DNA of 64,000 nt from Catalinimonas alkaloidigena (GTDB lineage Bacteria > Bacteroidota > Bacteroidia > Cytophagales > Cyclobacteriaceae). This document shows, piece after piece, positions 21,726-30,075 of this stretch. The position numbers were made by a program, and so were the translations under genes. Under the pieces are notes generated by a model. The model did no database searches. It was not told the origin of the DNA and was given only the letters and a program-made list of their open reading frames with translations. Where the stretch lies: positions 6,825,001 to 6,889,000 of the forward strand of contig NZ_JAQFIL010000001.1 in the NCBI RefSeq assembly GCF_029504655.1. Direction: 5' to 3'. Position 1 is the stretch's first letter. Every line of letters begins with the position of its first letter.

Positions 21726-22033
21726 TTGATTATACGGGCACTAATTTTTTTATTGAAAATGGTAGTTGTGGAGTAATAAGGTTTACTTCTCCTAGTTCAG
21801 GATCTGTTGTTATCCCTGCTGGCGGAAGTTATGCTAAATATGACTATCCTTTTACAGCTCATGGATTCACATCCGGTAGAAATGGTCGTTTAGGAGCACC
21901 TGAATGGCATTTTGAGAAAAGAGTAGAAATGGATGAAGGAGCTGAAATATGGGAAGTTATGAGTAATGGAGATGAGGTTTTACGTGCTAAACTAATTGAC
22001 GTAGGCGGAGAGCTAAAATTCGTAAAACAATGA
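21717..22033 (+). pseudogene. Polymorphic-toxin C-terminal tip, 3' fragment after IS
   Basis: With no start codon of its own, this stretch stays open in the register of the interrupted toxin. It reads LRLDYTGTNFFIENGSCGVI ... to ELKFVKQ and TGA at 22031-22033 (about 102 residues after the junction). The joined sequence YYGLRLDYTG is continuous. It is visibly more A/T-rich than the upstream toxin gene, as expected for a swapped toxin tip. I cannot assign an enzyme family: no HNH, HxH or other obvious nuclease motif is present, and Arg and Glu positions might fit an ADP-ribosyltransferase-like fold, but that is a guess. Its stop overlaps the next gene's ATG (ATGA). Confidence 0.8.
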
Positions 22034-22476
22034 TTAAATTAAGATCAGGAGCATTTGTAAACTATAAAGGGTTACAATGTAAACTCATATCTAGTAATCC
22101 CTTTAAGATATCAAGTCTAGATAAACGATGTTTAGAACTCGGATTTGAACAGTATCCAAATAAACAGGTTTATTTCAAATATATTGAAAGGAATGAAGTA
22201 TTGTCTGCTTTTCACCTTATCACGAAAGCTAAATATCAAGGCGATGTTTATCAATTAACAGAAAATAGGGTAGTATCCAACGAAGATAAAGTTACTCTGT
22301 TTTTAGATAATCTAGACTTTGCAGCCTATGATAAATTTGGCTTTAATTATCGGGATGATAATGCTAATATTTCAGTAAAAGTAAGCCTGTTAGAAGAGAT
22401 TTGGGAAGAAAGAGAACCATTATTAAATTTTTCTTTTGAGGTAGATCAAATACAATACTTGAAAAAAAGCAATTAA
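22030..22476 (+). CDS. Candidate immunity protein for the adjacent toxin
   Basis: A 148-residue, A/T-rich, cytoplasmic protein with no signal peptide or membrane segment; Glu, Asp and Asn are frequent. ATG 22030 overlaps the toxin stop in the ATGA arrangement, implying translational coupling. Size, position and composition are those of immunity genes that follow polymorphic-toxin tips. I do not recognise the family, so the function rests on context. It remains intact although the toxin is interrupted. Confidence 0.65.
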   Translation: MIKLRSGAFVNYKGLQCKLISSNPFKISSLDKRCLELGFEQYPNKQVYFKYIERNEVLSAFHLITKAKYQGDVYQLTENRVVSNEDKVTLFLDNLDFAAYDKFGFNYRDDNANISVKVSLLEEIWEEREPLLNFSFEVDQIQYLKKSN

Positions 22477-22658
22477 GAATATATCTCTATACTCTTCATT
22501 AAGCTTTTATAAAAAGCCGGTCTGTAAACGATTTTATAGGAGTGGTCTGGTGTTTTACTAATTACATTTGTCTCCTTTTCTCAAACGCGGTAGGTAGATT
22601 ATTATTAAAACTGAAGGTATGCAGTCAGATATTGACCACACTTTTACAGACTTGTAAA

Positions 22659-22898
22659 ATGAAAGTATTAAATGAGCTAGTAAGAAACAATTGGGATTTT
22701 ATTCTCTATAAAACTGATGAAGGATTTATTATAAATGTAGTATTTTATTCTAGTGCTGTAAATTTCTCTAGAAGTTTTCGAGTTAGCGAAGAAGAAACTA
22801 ACCAAGATTTTGAAGGTCTCAAGCAATTATCAGAACAAATAAGAAGCAATTATGAAGTATTTAAAGACCGAGAAATTGTTCCAGCAATAAAGATGTAA
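22659..22898 (+). CDS. Small protein, possible second immunity gene
   Basis: A 79-residue A/T-rich protein starting MKVLNELVRNNW. I chose ATG 22659 because the upstream extension to 22542 encodes unlikely Cys/Leu-rich sequence. It contains ILYKTDEGFIINVVFYSSAVNF followed by an acidic helix (VSEEETNQDFEGLKQLSEQI). No known family. It is 180 bp downstream of the first immunity candidate on the same strand, and may be a second immunity gene or a leftover from an earlier toxin tip. Confidence 0.55.
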   Translation: MKVLNELVRNNWDFILYKTDEGFIINVVFYSSAVNFSRSFRVSEEETNQDFEGLKQLSEQIRSNYEVFKDREIVPAIKM

Positions 22899-23010
22899 AA
22901 ATATAAGTTTGCTCTCTTCCTGATACATTATGTCTCCTTCTCAAAACCATCCCTTCCATATCAGGTTGGTTAGGTAAACCAATAGCAAACTATTTTTTAA
23001 ACTTCTACGC

Positions 23011-24090
23011 ATGTCATCTTCTTCCGAAAGCTATAGCTTTCCCCGCAAAGTATTAGTCGCTACGGCGATCATCAGTGCGGTAGTATTGCTCATTTTATTC
23101 CTGGGCGCTATCTTTCGTGTCATACTCATCATCATCGCCGCCATTTTAGTCGCCGCCTTTTTCAGGGGCATAGGCCGCTGGATCGCGAATCGTACGCCCC
23201 TTTCCCGAGGATGGGCGGTACTTATCTCGGTCATTGGCTTCTTTGTACTGCTGGGCGGCATAGGCTGGACGCTTAGCCCTTACATTTCTCAGCAGTTTCA
23301 GGAACTGAGCCAGCAGCTTCCTAATTCGGTGCAGGATGCTAAGCAACAGTTTGAGCAAAGGCCGGTGGGCAAGCAGGTCATTCAATACATTGAGCGCAAC
23401 GACATTCAGGAAAAGCTGAAGGGCAATTCGGGCAAATTCTTCTCAGCAGTCTTTGGGGTATTCGGTGTACTGGGAGATATCTACATCATTCTGTTTATGG
23501 GCTTTCTGATCACCGCCGGTCCCAAGCCTTATCAGCATGGTATCATCCACCTGGTTCCTAAATCCAGCCGAAAAAGAGCCAAGGAAGTGCTGGATACGCT
23601 GGGCGTAACTTTGCGTAGCTGGCTGGCGGGTAAGCTACTGTCCATGCTGATCGTAGCGGTATTTACCTGGCTGGGCTTATGGCTGGTGGGTGTTCCGCTG
23701 GCGCTTATCCTGGGCATCATTGCCGGTATTCTGGCTTTTGTACCTAACTTCGGACCGCTGATCGCTCTACTGCTGGGCGTAATGGTGGCCGCTCCGCTGG
23801 GCATGCATAAAATGCTGCTTACGGCAGTGGTATATATCGTCGCCCAGATTGTAGAGAGTAATTTCCTCACGCCTATGATACAGCGTCACCAGGTTTCACT
23901 GCCGATGGCGATGGTACTGGTTGCTCAACTGGTGCTGGGCGTATTTGCTGGTATACTGGGGCTGGTACTGGCCACACCCCTCTTTGCTTTGGTAATGGTA
24001 ACAGTAAAAATGCTATATGTAGAGGATGTTTTGGGAGATACGGAAACACTGCTGGAACCGGAAAAACGAATGCAGAACAAAGGAGAATAG
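23011..24090 (+). CDS. AI-2E family (PerM-like) membrane transporter
   Basis: A 359-residue integral membrane protein with about eight hydrophobic segments and the family pattern: two N-terminal spans, a soluble loop (about residues 75-145, LSPYISQQFQELSQQLPNSV) and a C-terminal bundle with VPNFGPLIALLLGV and the Q-I-V-E-x-N motif (AQIVESNFLTPMIQ). Family members move small molecules or ions, and substrates are mostly unknown. Monocistronic by spacing. Its codons are more G/C-rich than those of the A/T-rich immunity genes just upstream. Confidence 0.88.
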   Translation: MSSSSESYSFPRKVLVATAIISAVVLLILFLGAIFRVILIIIAAILVAAFFRGIGRWIANRTPLSRGWAVLISVIGFFVLLGGIGWTLSPYISQQFQELSQQLPNSVQDAKQQFEQRPVGKQVIQYIERNDIQEKLKGNSGKFFSAVFGVFGVLGDIYIILFMGFLITAGPKPYQHGIIHLVPKSSRKRAKEVLDTLGVTLRSWLAGKLLSMLIVAVFTWLGLWLVGVPLALILGIIAGILAFVPNFGPLIALLLGVMVAAPLGMHKMLLTAVVYIVAQIVESNFLTPMIQRHQVSLPMAMVLVAQLVLGVFAGILGLVLATPLFALVMVTVKMLYVEDVLGDTETLLEPEKRMQNKGE

Positions 24091-24421
24091 TTGTTTCTTT
24101 GAAATGTATTTTCCCGAAAGAAAATTGGTTAATGAAGAAGAAAATGCTCCAAACAGGCACATTGTGCTACTGATAGTATGTTCAAAATTTATTCTATCTC
24201 TTTTTTTTCTAAACTACCATGATGTTATTGCCTATTGATATTTTATATGCTTAAAATGGACTTTTCACTTCAGTAGGTTAACTTTAGGATAAATAGTAGT
24301 AGCCTAAATTACAAAGCATGCCAGCTCTTTGCTTTTTCATAAAGGTGAAAAAGATTTAGATTAACGGATTTCCAGATCATTGGAAAAATTTTAGCTTTGA
24401 ATATTTATACTAATATACAAT
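24091..24421. other. Intergenic region upstream of glutamine synthetase
   Basis: About 330 bp, A/T-rich, with no supported gene. The 3' half should carry the promoter of the glutamine synthetase gene (see the -7-like site at 24392). Confidence 0.5.
24392..24399 (+). promoter_or_regulatory. Putative Bacteroidetes -7 promoter element
   Basis: TAGCTTTG fits the Bacteroidetes -7 consensus TAnnTTTG and lies 22 bp before the glutamine synthetase ATG. The matching -33 TTTG is not clear, so this is a weak call. Confidence 0.4.
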
Positions 24422-26611
24422 ATGCAATCAACCAATTTTCGTTTCAAAGCATTGGAAAAGACCCTGGACAGAAAGCCTGTTCCAGTGAAATTACCGTCTG
24501 ACAAAATCTCTGAGTATTTCGGCCAGAATGTGTTCGACAGAGAAACCATGCGCCGGGTGCTATCTGCCGACATCTATGAATCGCTGATCATGGCGATTGA
24601 AAAGGGGGCCAGAATTGAAACTCACGTAGCCGATGCGGTAGCCTCAGCCATGAAATCCTGGGCTATCTCCCGGGGGGTAACGCATTATACCCACTGGTTT
24701 CAGCCTTTGACCGGCGCCACTGCCGAAAAGCACGATTCTTTCTTTGAGCCTGACATCCAGGGCCGGCATATGGAAAAGTTTAAAGGCTCTGCTCTTGTGC
24801 AGCAGGAGCCCGATGCTTCTTCCTTCCCCAGTGGTGGCTTACGCAATACCTTTGAGGCACGCGGCTATACCGCCTGGGATCCTACTTCTCCGGCTTTTAT
24901 CATGGAGAACGGCAGTGCCAAAACGCTCTGTATCCCCACCATCTTCGTTTCCTATACCGGAGAAGCCCTTGACTATAAGACGCCTTTGCTCAAGGCAATG
25001 GCTTTTGTTGACGAAGCTGCAACCACCATATGTCAGGATTACTTCGATAAAAATGTTACACACGTAAAGGCTTCTTTAGGTATTGAGCAGGAGTATTTTC
25101 TGGTTGACAGAGCACTTTTCCGGGTACGCCCTGACCTGGTACTCTCCGGCAGAACCGTTTTTGGCCATTCATCTGCTAAAGGACAGCAGTTAGAAGACCA
25201 TTACTTTGGCTCCATCCCTACCCGGGCACATAACTTTATGGTAGACCTGGAGGTAGAAGCGCATAAGCTGGGAATACCTATTCGTACCCGCCACAATGAA
25301 GTCGCTCCCCGCCAGTTTGAGTGCGCCCCCATGTTTGAAGAAATCAACCTGGCGGTAGACCATAACCAGTTGTTAATGGACCTTATGGAGAAGGTCGCTG
25401 AAAGGCATGAGCTTAAGGTACTGCTGCACGAAAAGCCCTTCGCTGGTATTAATGGAAGCGGAAAACACAATAACTGGTCACTGATCACCAGCACTGGCAA
25501 AAATCTGCTGGCACCCAGTTCCAAGACAGAGGATAATCTGCAGTTTCTGGCTTTCTTCATCAATACGATTAAAGCAGTACATGAGCATAATGGCCTATTG
25601 AGAGCCTCTATTTCCTCCGCCGGTAATGACCACCGTCTGGGTGCTAACGAAGCCCCTCCGGCCATCGTATCTGTATTCCTGGGCTCTCAGCTTAGCGCTG
25701 TGCTGGATGAGCTGGAAAATAACGCTACCGTAGAAGCTGGCAAAGGAGGAAATGTGTTTATGCAGCTGGGTATTGACAAAATTCCACCCATACTGCTGGA
25801 TAATACTGACCGTAACCGTACTTCACCATTTGCCTTTACTGGTAATAAGTTTGAGTTCAGAGCAGTAGGTTCATCTGCCAATAGTGCTTCTGCCATGACG
25901 GTGCTAAACACCATCGTAGCAGACCAGCTTCTGAAATTCAAGAAAGATGTAGATGCTTTGATAGATAAGGGAGAGAAAAAGGAGATTGCCCTGGTCAATG
26001 TATTACGTCGCTATATCAAAGAATCCAAAGATATTCGCTTTGAAGGGAATGGTTACAGTGAAGAGTGGAAGCAGGAAGCTGAAAAAAGAGGCTTATCCAA
26101 TATTACCAATAGTGCTGAAGCCTTGGACGAATACCTTACCGAGAAGTCCAAGAAGCTTTTTGTAGATAACAATATCTATACTGAAGCAGAGTTGGAAGCA
26201 CGCCTGGAAATTATGTGGGAGCACTATATTATGAAGGTGCAGATAGAATCCCGCGTCATGGGTGACCTTGCACTTAACCACATTATCCCAGCTACACTAC
26301 GTTATCAGAATGAGTTAATCTCTGCCCTCAGCGACATGAAGAGCCTGGGGCTGGACCATGAAAATACGGTAGGTTTTCAGACTGTCAATGAGATTACCTC
26401 TCATCTGAATATTGTAAAGAGCAAAGTGCATGAGATGATTGAGGCACGTAAGAAAGCCAATAAGGTAGAAGATAACAGGGAGCGTGCTGTCATGTACAAA
26501 AATATCAAGGAAGGTTTCTTTGACGAGATCCGCTACCACGTAGATAAACTGGAGTTTTTAGTGGATGATGCCGTATGGCCCTTGGCAAAATATAGAGAGC
26601 TGTTGTTCTAG
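24422..26611 (+). CDS. glnN: Glutamine synthetase type III
   Basis: The 729-residue length is typical of the GSIII group common in Bacteroidota and much longer than GSI. The N-terminal GSIII domain (GLRNTFEARGYTAWDPTSPAF) precedes the catalytic signatures GIEQEYFLVD (metal-binding Glu), GINGSGKHNNWSL, SAGNDHRLGANEAPPAI and NTDRNRTSPFAFTGNKFEFRAVGS. It makes glutamine from glutamate, ammonia and ATP in the cytoplasm. It is transcribed alone, with a terminator at 26743. Confidence 0.96.
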   Translation: MQSTNFRFKALEKTLDRKPVPVKLPSDKISEYFGQNVFDRETMRRVLSADIYESLIMAIEKGARIETHVADAVASAMKSWAISRGVTHYTHWFQPLTGATAEKHDSFFEPDIQGRHMEKFKGSALVQQEPDASSFPSGGLRNTFEARGYTAWDPTSPAFIMENGSAKTLCIPTIFVSYTGEALDYKTPLLKAMAFVDEAATTICQDYFDKNVTHVKASLGIEQEYFLVDRALFRVRPDLVLSGRTVFGHSSAKGQQLEDHYFGSIPTRAHNFMVDLEVEAHKLGIPIRTRHNEVAPRQFECAPMFEEINLAVDHNQLLMDLMEKVAERHELKVLLHEKPFAGINGSGKHNNWSLITSTGKNLLAPSSKTEDNLQFLAFFINTIKAVHEHNGLLRASISSAGNDHRLGANEAPPAIVSVFLGSQLSAVLDELENNATVEAGKGGNVFMQLGIDKIPPILLDNTDRNRTSPFAFTGNKFEFRAVGSSANSASAMTVLNTIVADQLLKFKKDVDALIDKGEKKEIALVNVLRRYIKESKDIRFEGNGYSEEWKQEAEKRGLSNITNSAEALDEYLTEKSKKLFVDNNIYTEAELEARLEIMWEHYIMKVQIESRVMGDLALNHIIPATLRYQNELISALSDMKSLGLDHENTVGFQTVNEITSHLNIVKSKVHEMIEARKKANKVEDNRERAVMYKNIKEGFFDEIRYHVDKLEFLVDDAVWPLAKYRELLF

Positions 26612-26662
26612 TGTAGACAATAGTAAGTATGAAGACTCATTTACATTAAACTAAAAACTGGT

Positions 26663-26681
26663 TTCAGTCTTCAAGACTGAA
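26663..26681. repeat. Intergenic inverted repeat
   Basis: TTCAGTCTT-C-AAGACTGAA, perfect 9-bp arms around one base. It can extend outward with G-T pairs and mismatches to about 15 bp per arm. No T-run follows, so it is not an ordinary terminator, and it may be a small dispersed palindromic element. Confidence 0.5.
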
Positions 26682-26742
26682 GCGAGTATCTTGCTACAAA
26701 GCAATGATTTAAACTAATAGTGTCACCTTACTTAAATTATTT

Positions 26743-26774
26743 AAAAGCCTTCATTCTAAATGGAGGCTTTTTTA
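26743..26774 (+). terminator. Rho-independent terminator
   Basis: A 12-bp stem starting AAAAGCCTTCAT and returning as ATGGAGGCTTTT (one G-T pair), 5-base loop, followed by more T. It ends the glutamine synthetase transcript. Confidence 0.8.
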
Positions 26775-26832
26775 AATTCAACACTTATTCTTTTTTCCAA
26801 AAATATTTTTCAACGCTTAGCAATCAATCTTT

Positions 26833-27258
26833 GTGGATTTACGTTTGCTAGAGAAATATATGGCACCTATGTACGGCATATCATCGGTTGGTTTTCTCAA
26901 ACAGGCTTTCTCTTCCAAGAGAAATGGTTATGGCTTGACTTACCGTTTGCTTGCGCTTTTACTGGTGAGCATCGTGCTGATATTTTCTGTATTTTTTATC
27001 CCACACAAAGGTTTAGGGTTTAAAACACAGCAGGAGCAGGAAGAAATTTTGCAGATCACTCCTACACTCTCTGCCAGCGAAGCCATCTTGTTTGAGAGTT
27101 TTACCACCATGACATTTGCTGTCTACTTTTTTCTATACAGCATTTATTGGTTTTATCATCAGCATACTACCCTTACTTATGCCCTTAAGGAAAGTCTTTC
27201 CGTACTGACTTATCTGCGTAATCCTTTTTATGTTTTTATCTCTATAAACGCGCCATAG
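26833..27258 (+). CDS. Hypothetical membrane protein
   Basis: An open frame of 141 codons from GTG 26833 (ATG at 26860 is an alternative). It encodes two or three hydrophobic segments (LLALLLVSIVLIFSVFFI and MTFAVYFFLYSIYWFYH). No family recognised. Weak start context and a lack of neighbours leave some doubt that it is a real gene. Confidence 0.4.
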   Translation: MDLRLLEKYMAPMYGISSVGFLKQAFSSKRNGYGLTYRLLALLLVSIVLIFSVFFIPHKGLGFKTQQEQEEILQITPTLSASEAILFESFTTMTFAVYFFLYSIYWFYHQHTTLTYALKESLSVLTYLRNPFYVFISINAP

Positions 27259-27358
27259 CGCTTTCTCTTTCTCATTTCACATACAATTACAATTGCATAA
27301 TCAGCCGCATGAGTGTGCTGTATGCTTTTATTATTATTCACTAATATTCTTTATTAAG

Positions 27359-27481
27359 ATGAAAGAGAAAAAAATCCTTAAAACAGAAGAGGAAGAGTAC
27401 GAAGATCAGGTAAACTGGATGGTAGTACTGCCCATTTTATTTATTCTTCTGGCGGCTATCATTTATGCCTTCACCTTCTGA
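27359..27481 (+). CDS. Small single-span membrane protein
   Basis: 40 codons starting MKEKKILKTEEEEYEDQVNW. A charged N-terminus is followed by one transmembrane helix (MVVLPILFILLAAIIYAF). I preferred ATG 27359 to the longer frame from 27293, whose extra residues look like translated spacer. A strong terminator follows the stop, supporting a real transcript. Function unknown. Confidence 0.55.
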   Translation: MKEKKILKTEEEEYEDQVNWMVVLPILFILLAAIIYAFTF

Positions 27482-27487
27482 TAGCAC

Positions 27488-27517
27488 AAAGCCTTCTTCG
27501 GAAGGCTTTACTTTTTT
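27488..27517 (+). terminator. Rho-independent terminator with TTCG tetraloop
   Basis: AAAGCCTTC-TTCG-GAAGGCTTT (27488-27509), a perfect 9-bp stem closed by a stable UUCG loop and followed by a T-rich tail. It lies directly after the 40-codon gene. Confidence 0.85.
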
Positions 27518-27566
27518 ATAAGTCTGTAGTAGGTTTCTGATTCATTGGCTTATTACCCTAAAATAC

Positions 27567-27848
27567 ATGATGATGCAACCCAGAATAACAATAAAATACT
27601 GCACACAATGCCGCTGGCTGTTAAGAGCCGCCTGGATGGCGCAGGAACTTCTCACTACCTTTGAGACCGATCTGGGAGAGGTGGCTCTACTACCCGCTAC
27701 CGGAGGCATATTTGAGGTAAGCCTGGATGGCGAACTGATTTATTCCCGCAAAGCAGAGGGGCGTTTTCCTGAATCCAAAGAACTGAAGCAGCTCATCAGA
27801 GACCGCATTGATCCTGGTAGAGACTTAGGGCATAGCGACCGCAAATAA
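27567..27848 (+). CDS. SelT/SelW/SelH (Rdx) family thioredoxin-like protein
   Basis: 93 residues with a CxxC redox motif near the N-terminus (KYCTQCRWLLRAAWMAQELL) and the family's middle and end pattern (GEVALLPATGGIFEVSLDGELIYSRKAEGRFPESKELKQLIRD). Bacterial members use Cys in place of selenocysteine and have a thioredoxin-like fold; their reactions are not well defined. Cytoplasmic. The BASS transporter gene follows closely and may be co-transcribed. Confidence 0.85.
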   Translation: MMMQPRITIKYCTQCRWLLRAAWMAQELLTTFETDLGEVALLPATGGIFEVSLDGELIYSRKAEGRFPESKELKQLIRDRIDPGRDLGHSDRK

Positions 27849-27926
27849 TGCAATAGCCATAGAAAGCGCTTGGCACTTCATGGGATAAATACTGGAGTTC
27901 CGGGCATTTACAGCTATTTTCGCAGG

Positions 27927-28829
27927 ATGAATGAGTTTGCCAAGAAGTACTTTAATCCCATACTGTTTTTGTCTACTGTGCTGGGCTTTATCCTGCCTCA
28001 ACCGGGTGAGCTTTCAGGTCCGATGATACTGGCTGTGCTTTGTTTTATCATTTTTGCCTCTTCTTTCAAAGTAGATTTCTCACCGGATTTTTTCCGGGCA
28101 CAGACGAAAACTGTGGTTGGCTTTTATATCATCCGCTTTATACTCCTGCCGCTGCTGCTGTTTTGGATTGTACAGCCGCTCTCGCCTTTTTATGCCACTG
28201 CTTTATTTTTGTTGTGCATATTGCCCTGTGGCGTTACCTCCCCTGCCTTTAGCAATGTGTTTAAAGGCAACATTACCCTGGCGCTGGCTTTACTTATTTT
28301 GAGCAGTTCGCTCACTCCCTTGGTGCTTCCCTCTCTGAGCAGCCTGCTTATGGCAGAGACGCTGAAAGTAGATCAGTTCAGGCTGTTTGCTACCCTTTTT
28401 ATTACGGTTATCTTTCCTTATTTGGCACATTTGCCTGTACGACGACATCAGAGGATCAGCCGATGGATGCGCAACCATGATTCTTTTATTTCTATTTTCG
28501 GTATAGCAGTTATTTTTGCCTTAGCCATAGCCGAATACCGGCCGGTATTACTGACTGATACAGCCCAAATCGTTCCTTATTTCATCATTAACCTGCTGGC
28601 TTTTCTTTTTCTCTATGTGTTTGGCTATGGCATCTTTTTTAGAGCAAACAATGCAAACAAAGTAGCCTTACTCTTTAGCTCCGGAGCTAATAATGTAGCT
28701 TTGGGAGTGGTCGTTAGTTTTTTATACTTCCCTCCCGAAATGGGCGTGTTCTTTGTTGTGAGCGAAATCGTATGGGTGCTGGTATTGATCCCTGTGCGTA
28801 AGCTCATGCTCAAGCTGGCAGGAGGATAA
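27927..28829 (+). CDS. BASS family (bile acid:sodium symporter-like) transporter
   Basis: A 300-residue integral membrane protein with about ten hydrophobic segments. Features of the BASS fold include the CGVTSPAFSNVFKGNITLAL stretch (first discontinuous-helix region) and FSSGANNVALGVVVSF (second). The start was set at ATG 27927, just after CAGG, because the upstream extension from TTG 27870 is not hydrophobic or conserved-looking. Substrates in this superfamily include organic acids, pantoate and others, and cannot be read from sequence. Confidence 0.8.
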   Translation: MNEFAKKYFNPILFLSTVLGFILPQPGELSGPMILAVLCFIIFASSFKVDFSPDFFRAQTKTVVGFYIIRFILLPLLLFWIVQPLSPFYATALFLLCILPCGVTSPAFSNVFKGNITLALALLILSSSLTPLVLPSLSSLLMAETLKVDQFRLFATLFITVIFPYLAHLPVRRHQRISRWMRNHDSFISIFGIAVIFALAIAEYRPVLLTDTAQIVPYFIINLLAFLFLYVFGYGIFFRANNANKVALLFSSGANNVALGVVVSFLYFPPEMGVFFVVSEIVWVLVLIPVRKLMLKLAGG

Positions 28830-28927
28830 AAACAAATTCGTAATTCACTGATTTTCAATAAAATACAATTAATCGTTCCTGAACATTTTGGACTAAGTGT
28901 ATGTTCTTATTGAGTATTTTTTTACTT

Positions 28928-29966
28928 ATGCATACACTCCAGCCAAAAATTATTTACTACACGCCAGATGCGCTAAACGAACGGGGCAAGCTGATATTAC
29001 AGCGATAATTCTCAGGCAGCCACTCAGGCCGTCAAGCAGCACAATCGCCTGCCTGATTCGGCTACGGCCCATTACAAAGCCAAGTCCGATATCTTGGTGG
29101 TGGGTACACTAAAAACCCTCAAATGTAAGTGGAGCGGACGAAGTGCTGACTACATCGCACCCAGCTTAGCCAATGGTTGCTTTGGCGCGTGTGCTTATTG
29201 TTATGTTGATCGCCACAAAGCGATAAACCCGATTTCTCTATTCACCAATGTAGAAGAAATATTTGAGCATGTAGATGAACATGCAATGTCTCTTCCGTGG
29301 CCCAAAACCTCCAGTCAAACGGATGATGTGTACTATACCTATGACATTGGCTGTAACTCAGACGTGTCGGTGGATGCTACCCTCTCCGATAGTATCCAGT
29401 ACGCTATCCGTTTTTTCCGTGATCATCCTCGCGCTAAAGGTACTTTCGCTACTAAGTTTGTCAACAAAGATTTACTTCAGTATGACCCACAGGGTAAGAC
29501 TCGCATCAGGTTCAGTCTGATGCCTGCATATGCAAGCAAGCGGGTAGATGTACGAACTGACCCTATTGAAAAACGTATTCAGGCGATTGAAGATTTCTGG
29601 CGTGCTGGTTACGAGGTGCATTTAAACTTTTCACCCATCATCGTATATGGAGGAAAGCAGTGGCGCAATGATTATCAGAAGCTGTTTGAGCAACTTGATC
29701 GCAAATTATCCCCTAAGGTGAAGGATCAGATGCAGTGTGAAGTGATTTTTCTGACACATAACCGTATACAGCACGAAACGAATTTAGGTATTAACCCAAA
29801 AGCTGAAGCTTTGATATGGACACCTGAGCTGCAAGAAGACAAGCGCAGCCAGATGGGTGGGTATAACATTCGCTACAAACATCAGATGAAGTCCAGGATG
29901 ATAGATATTTTTGAACAGATCCATGCTGAGACAATCCCCTGGTGTAACATCAGATATATTTTTTAA
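28928..29966 (+). pseudogene. Spore photoproduct lyase-like radical SAM protein, frameshifted near N-terminus
   Basis: ATG 28928 opens MHTLQPKIIYYTPDALNERG... and reaches TAA at 29006. Another frame continues from about 29004 as DNSQAATQAVKQHNRLPDSA... into the main body ending at 29966. A single-base indel between about 28998 and 29006 joins them into one protein of about 345 residues. The body has a radical SAM-type cluster C-F-G-A-C-A-Y-C-Y and GCNSDVSVDATLSDSIQYAIRFF, as in SPL-family proteins. Non-sporulating Bacteroidota carry such homologues; the substrate is unknown. The C-terminal part from 29094 could still be translated from an internal start, but lacks the first 50 or so residues. 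Confidence 0.75.
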
Positions 29967-30075
29967 ACATCTGGCTTAACTGCAAAGGCATTATCATAAG
30001 CAAAAAATAAAGTGTCAGATTAGCTTTTTAGTAGATGGGAAATCAACTGCACTGGTTAACCCCATACAATCATCA

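Noticed and set aside
22542..22658. N-terminal extension of the second small immunity-like gene
   Set aside because: The extra residues are Cys/Leu-rich and unlike the rest; ATG 22659 gives a normal small protein.
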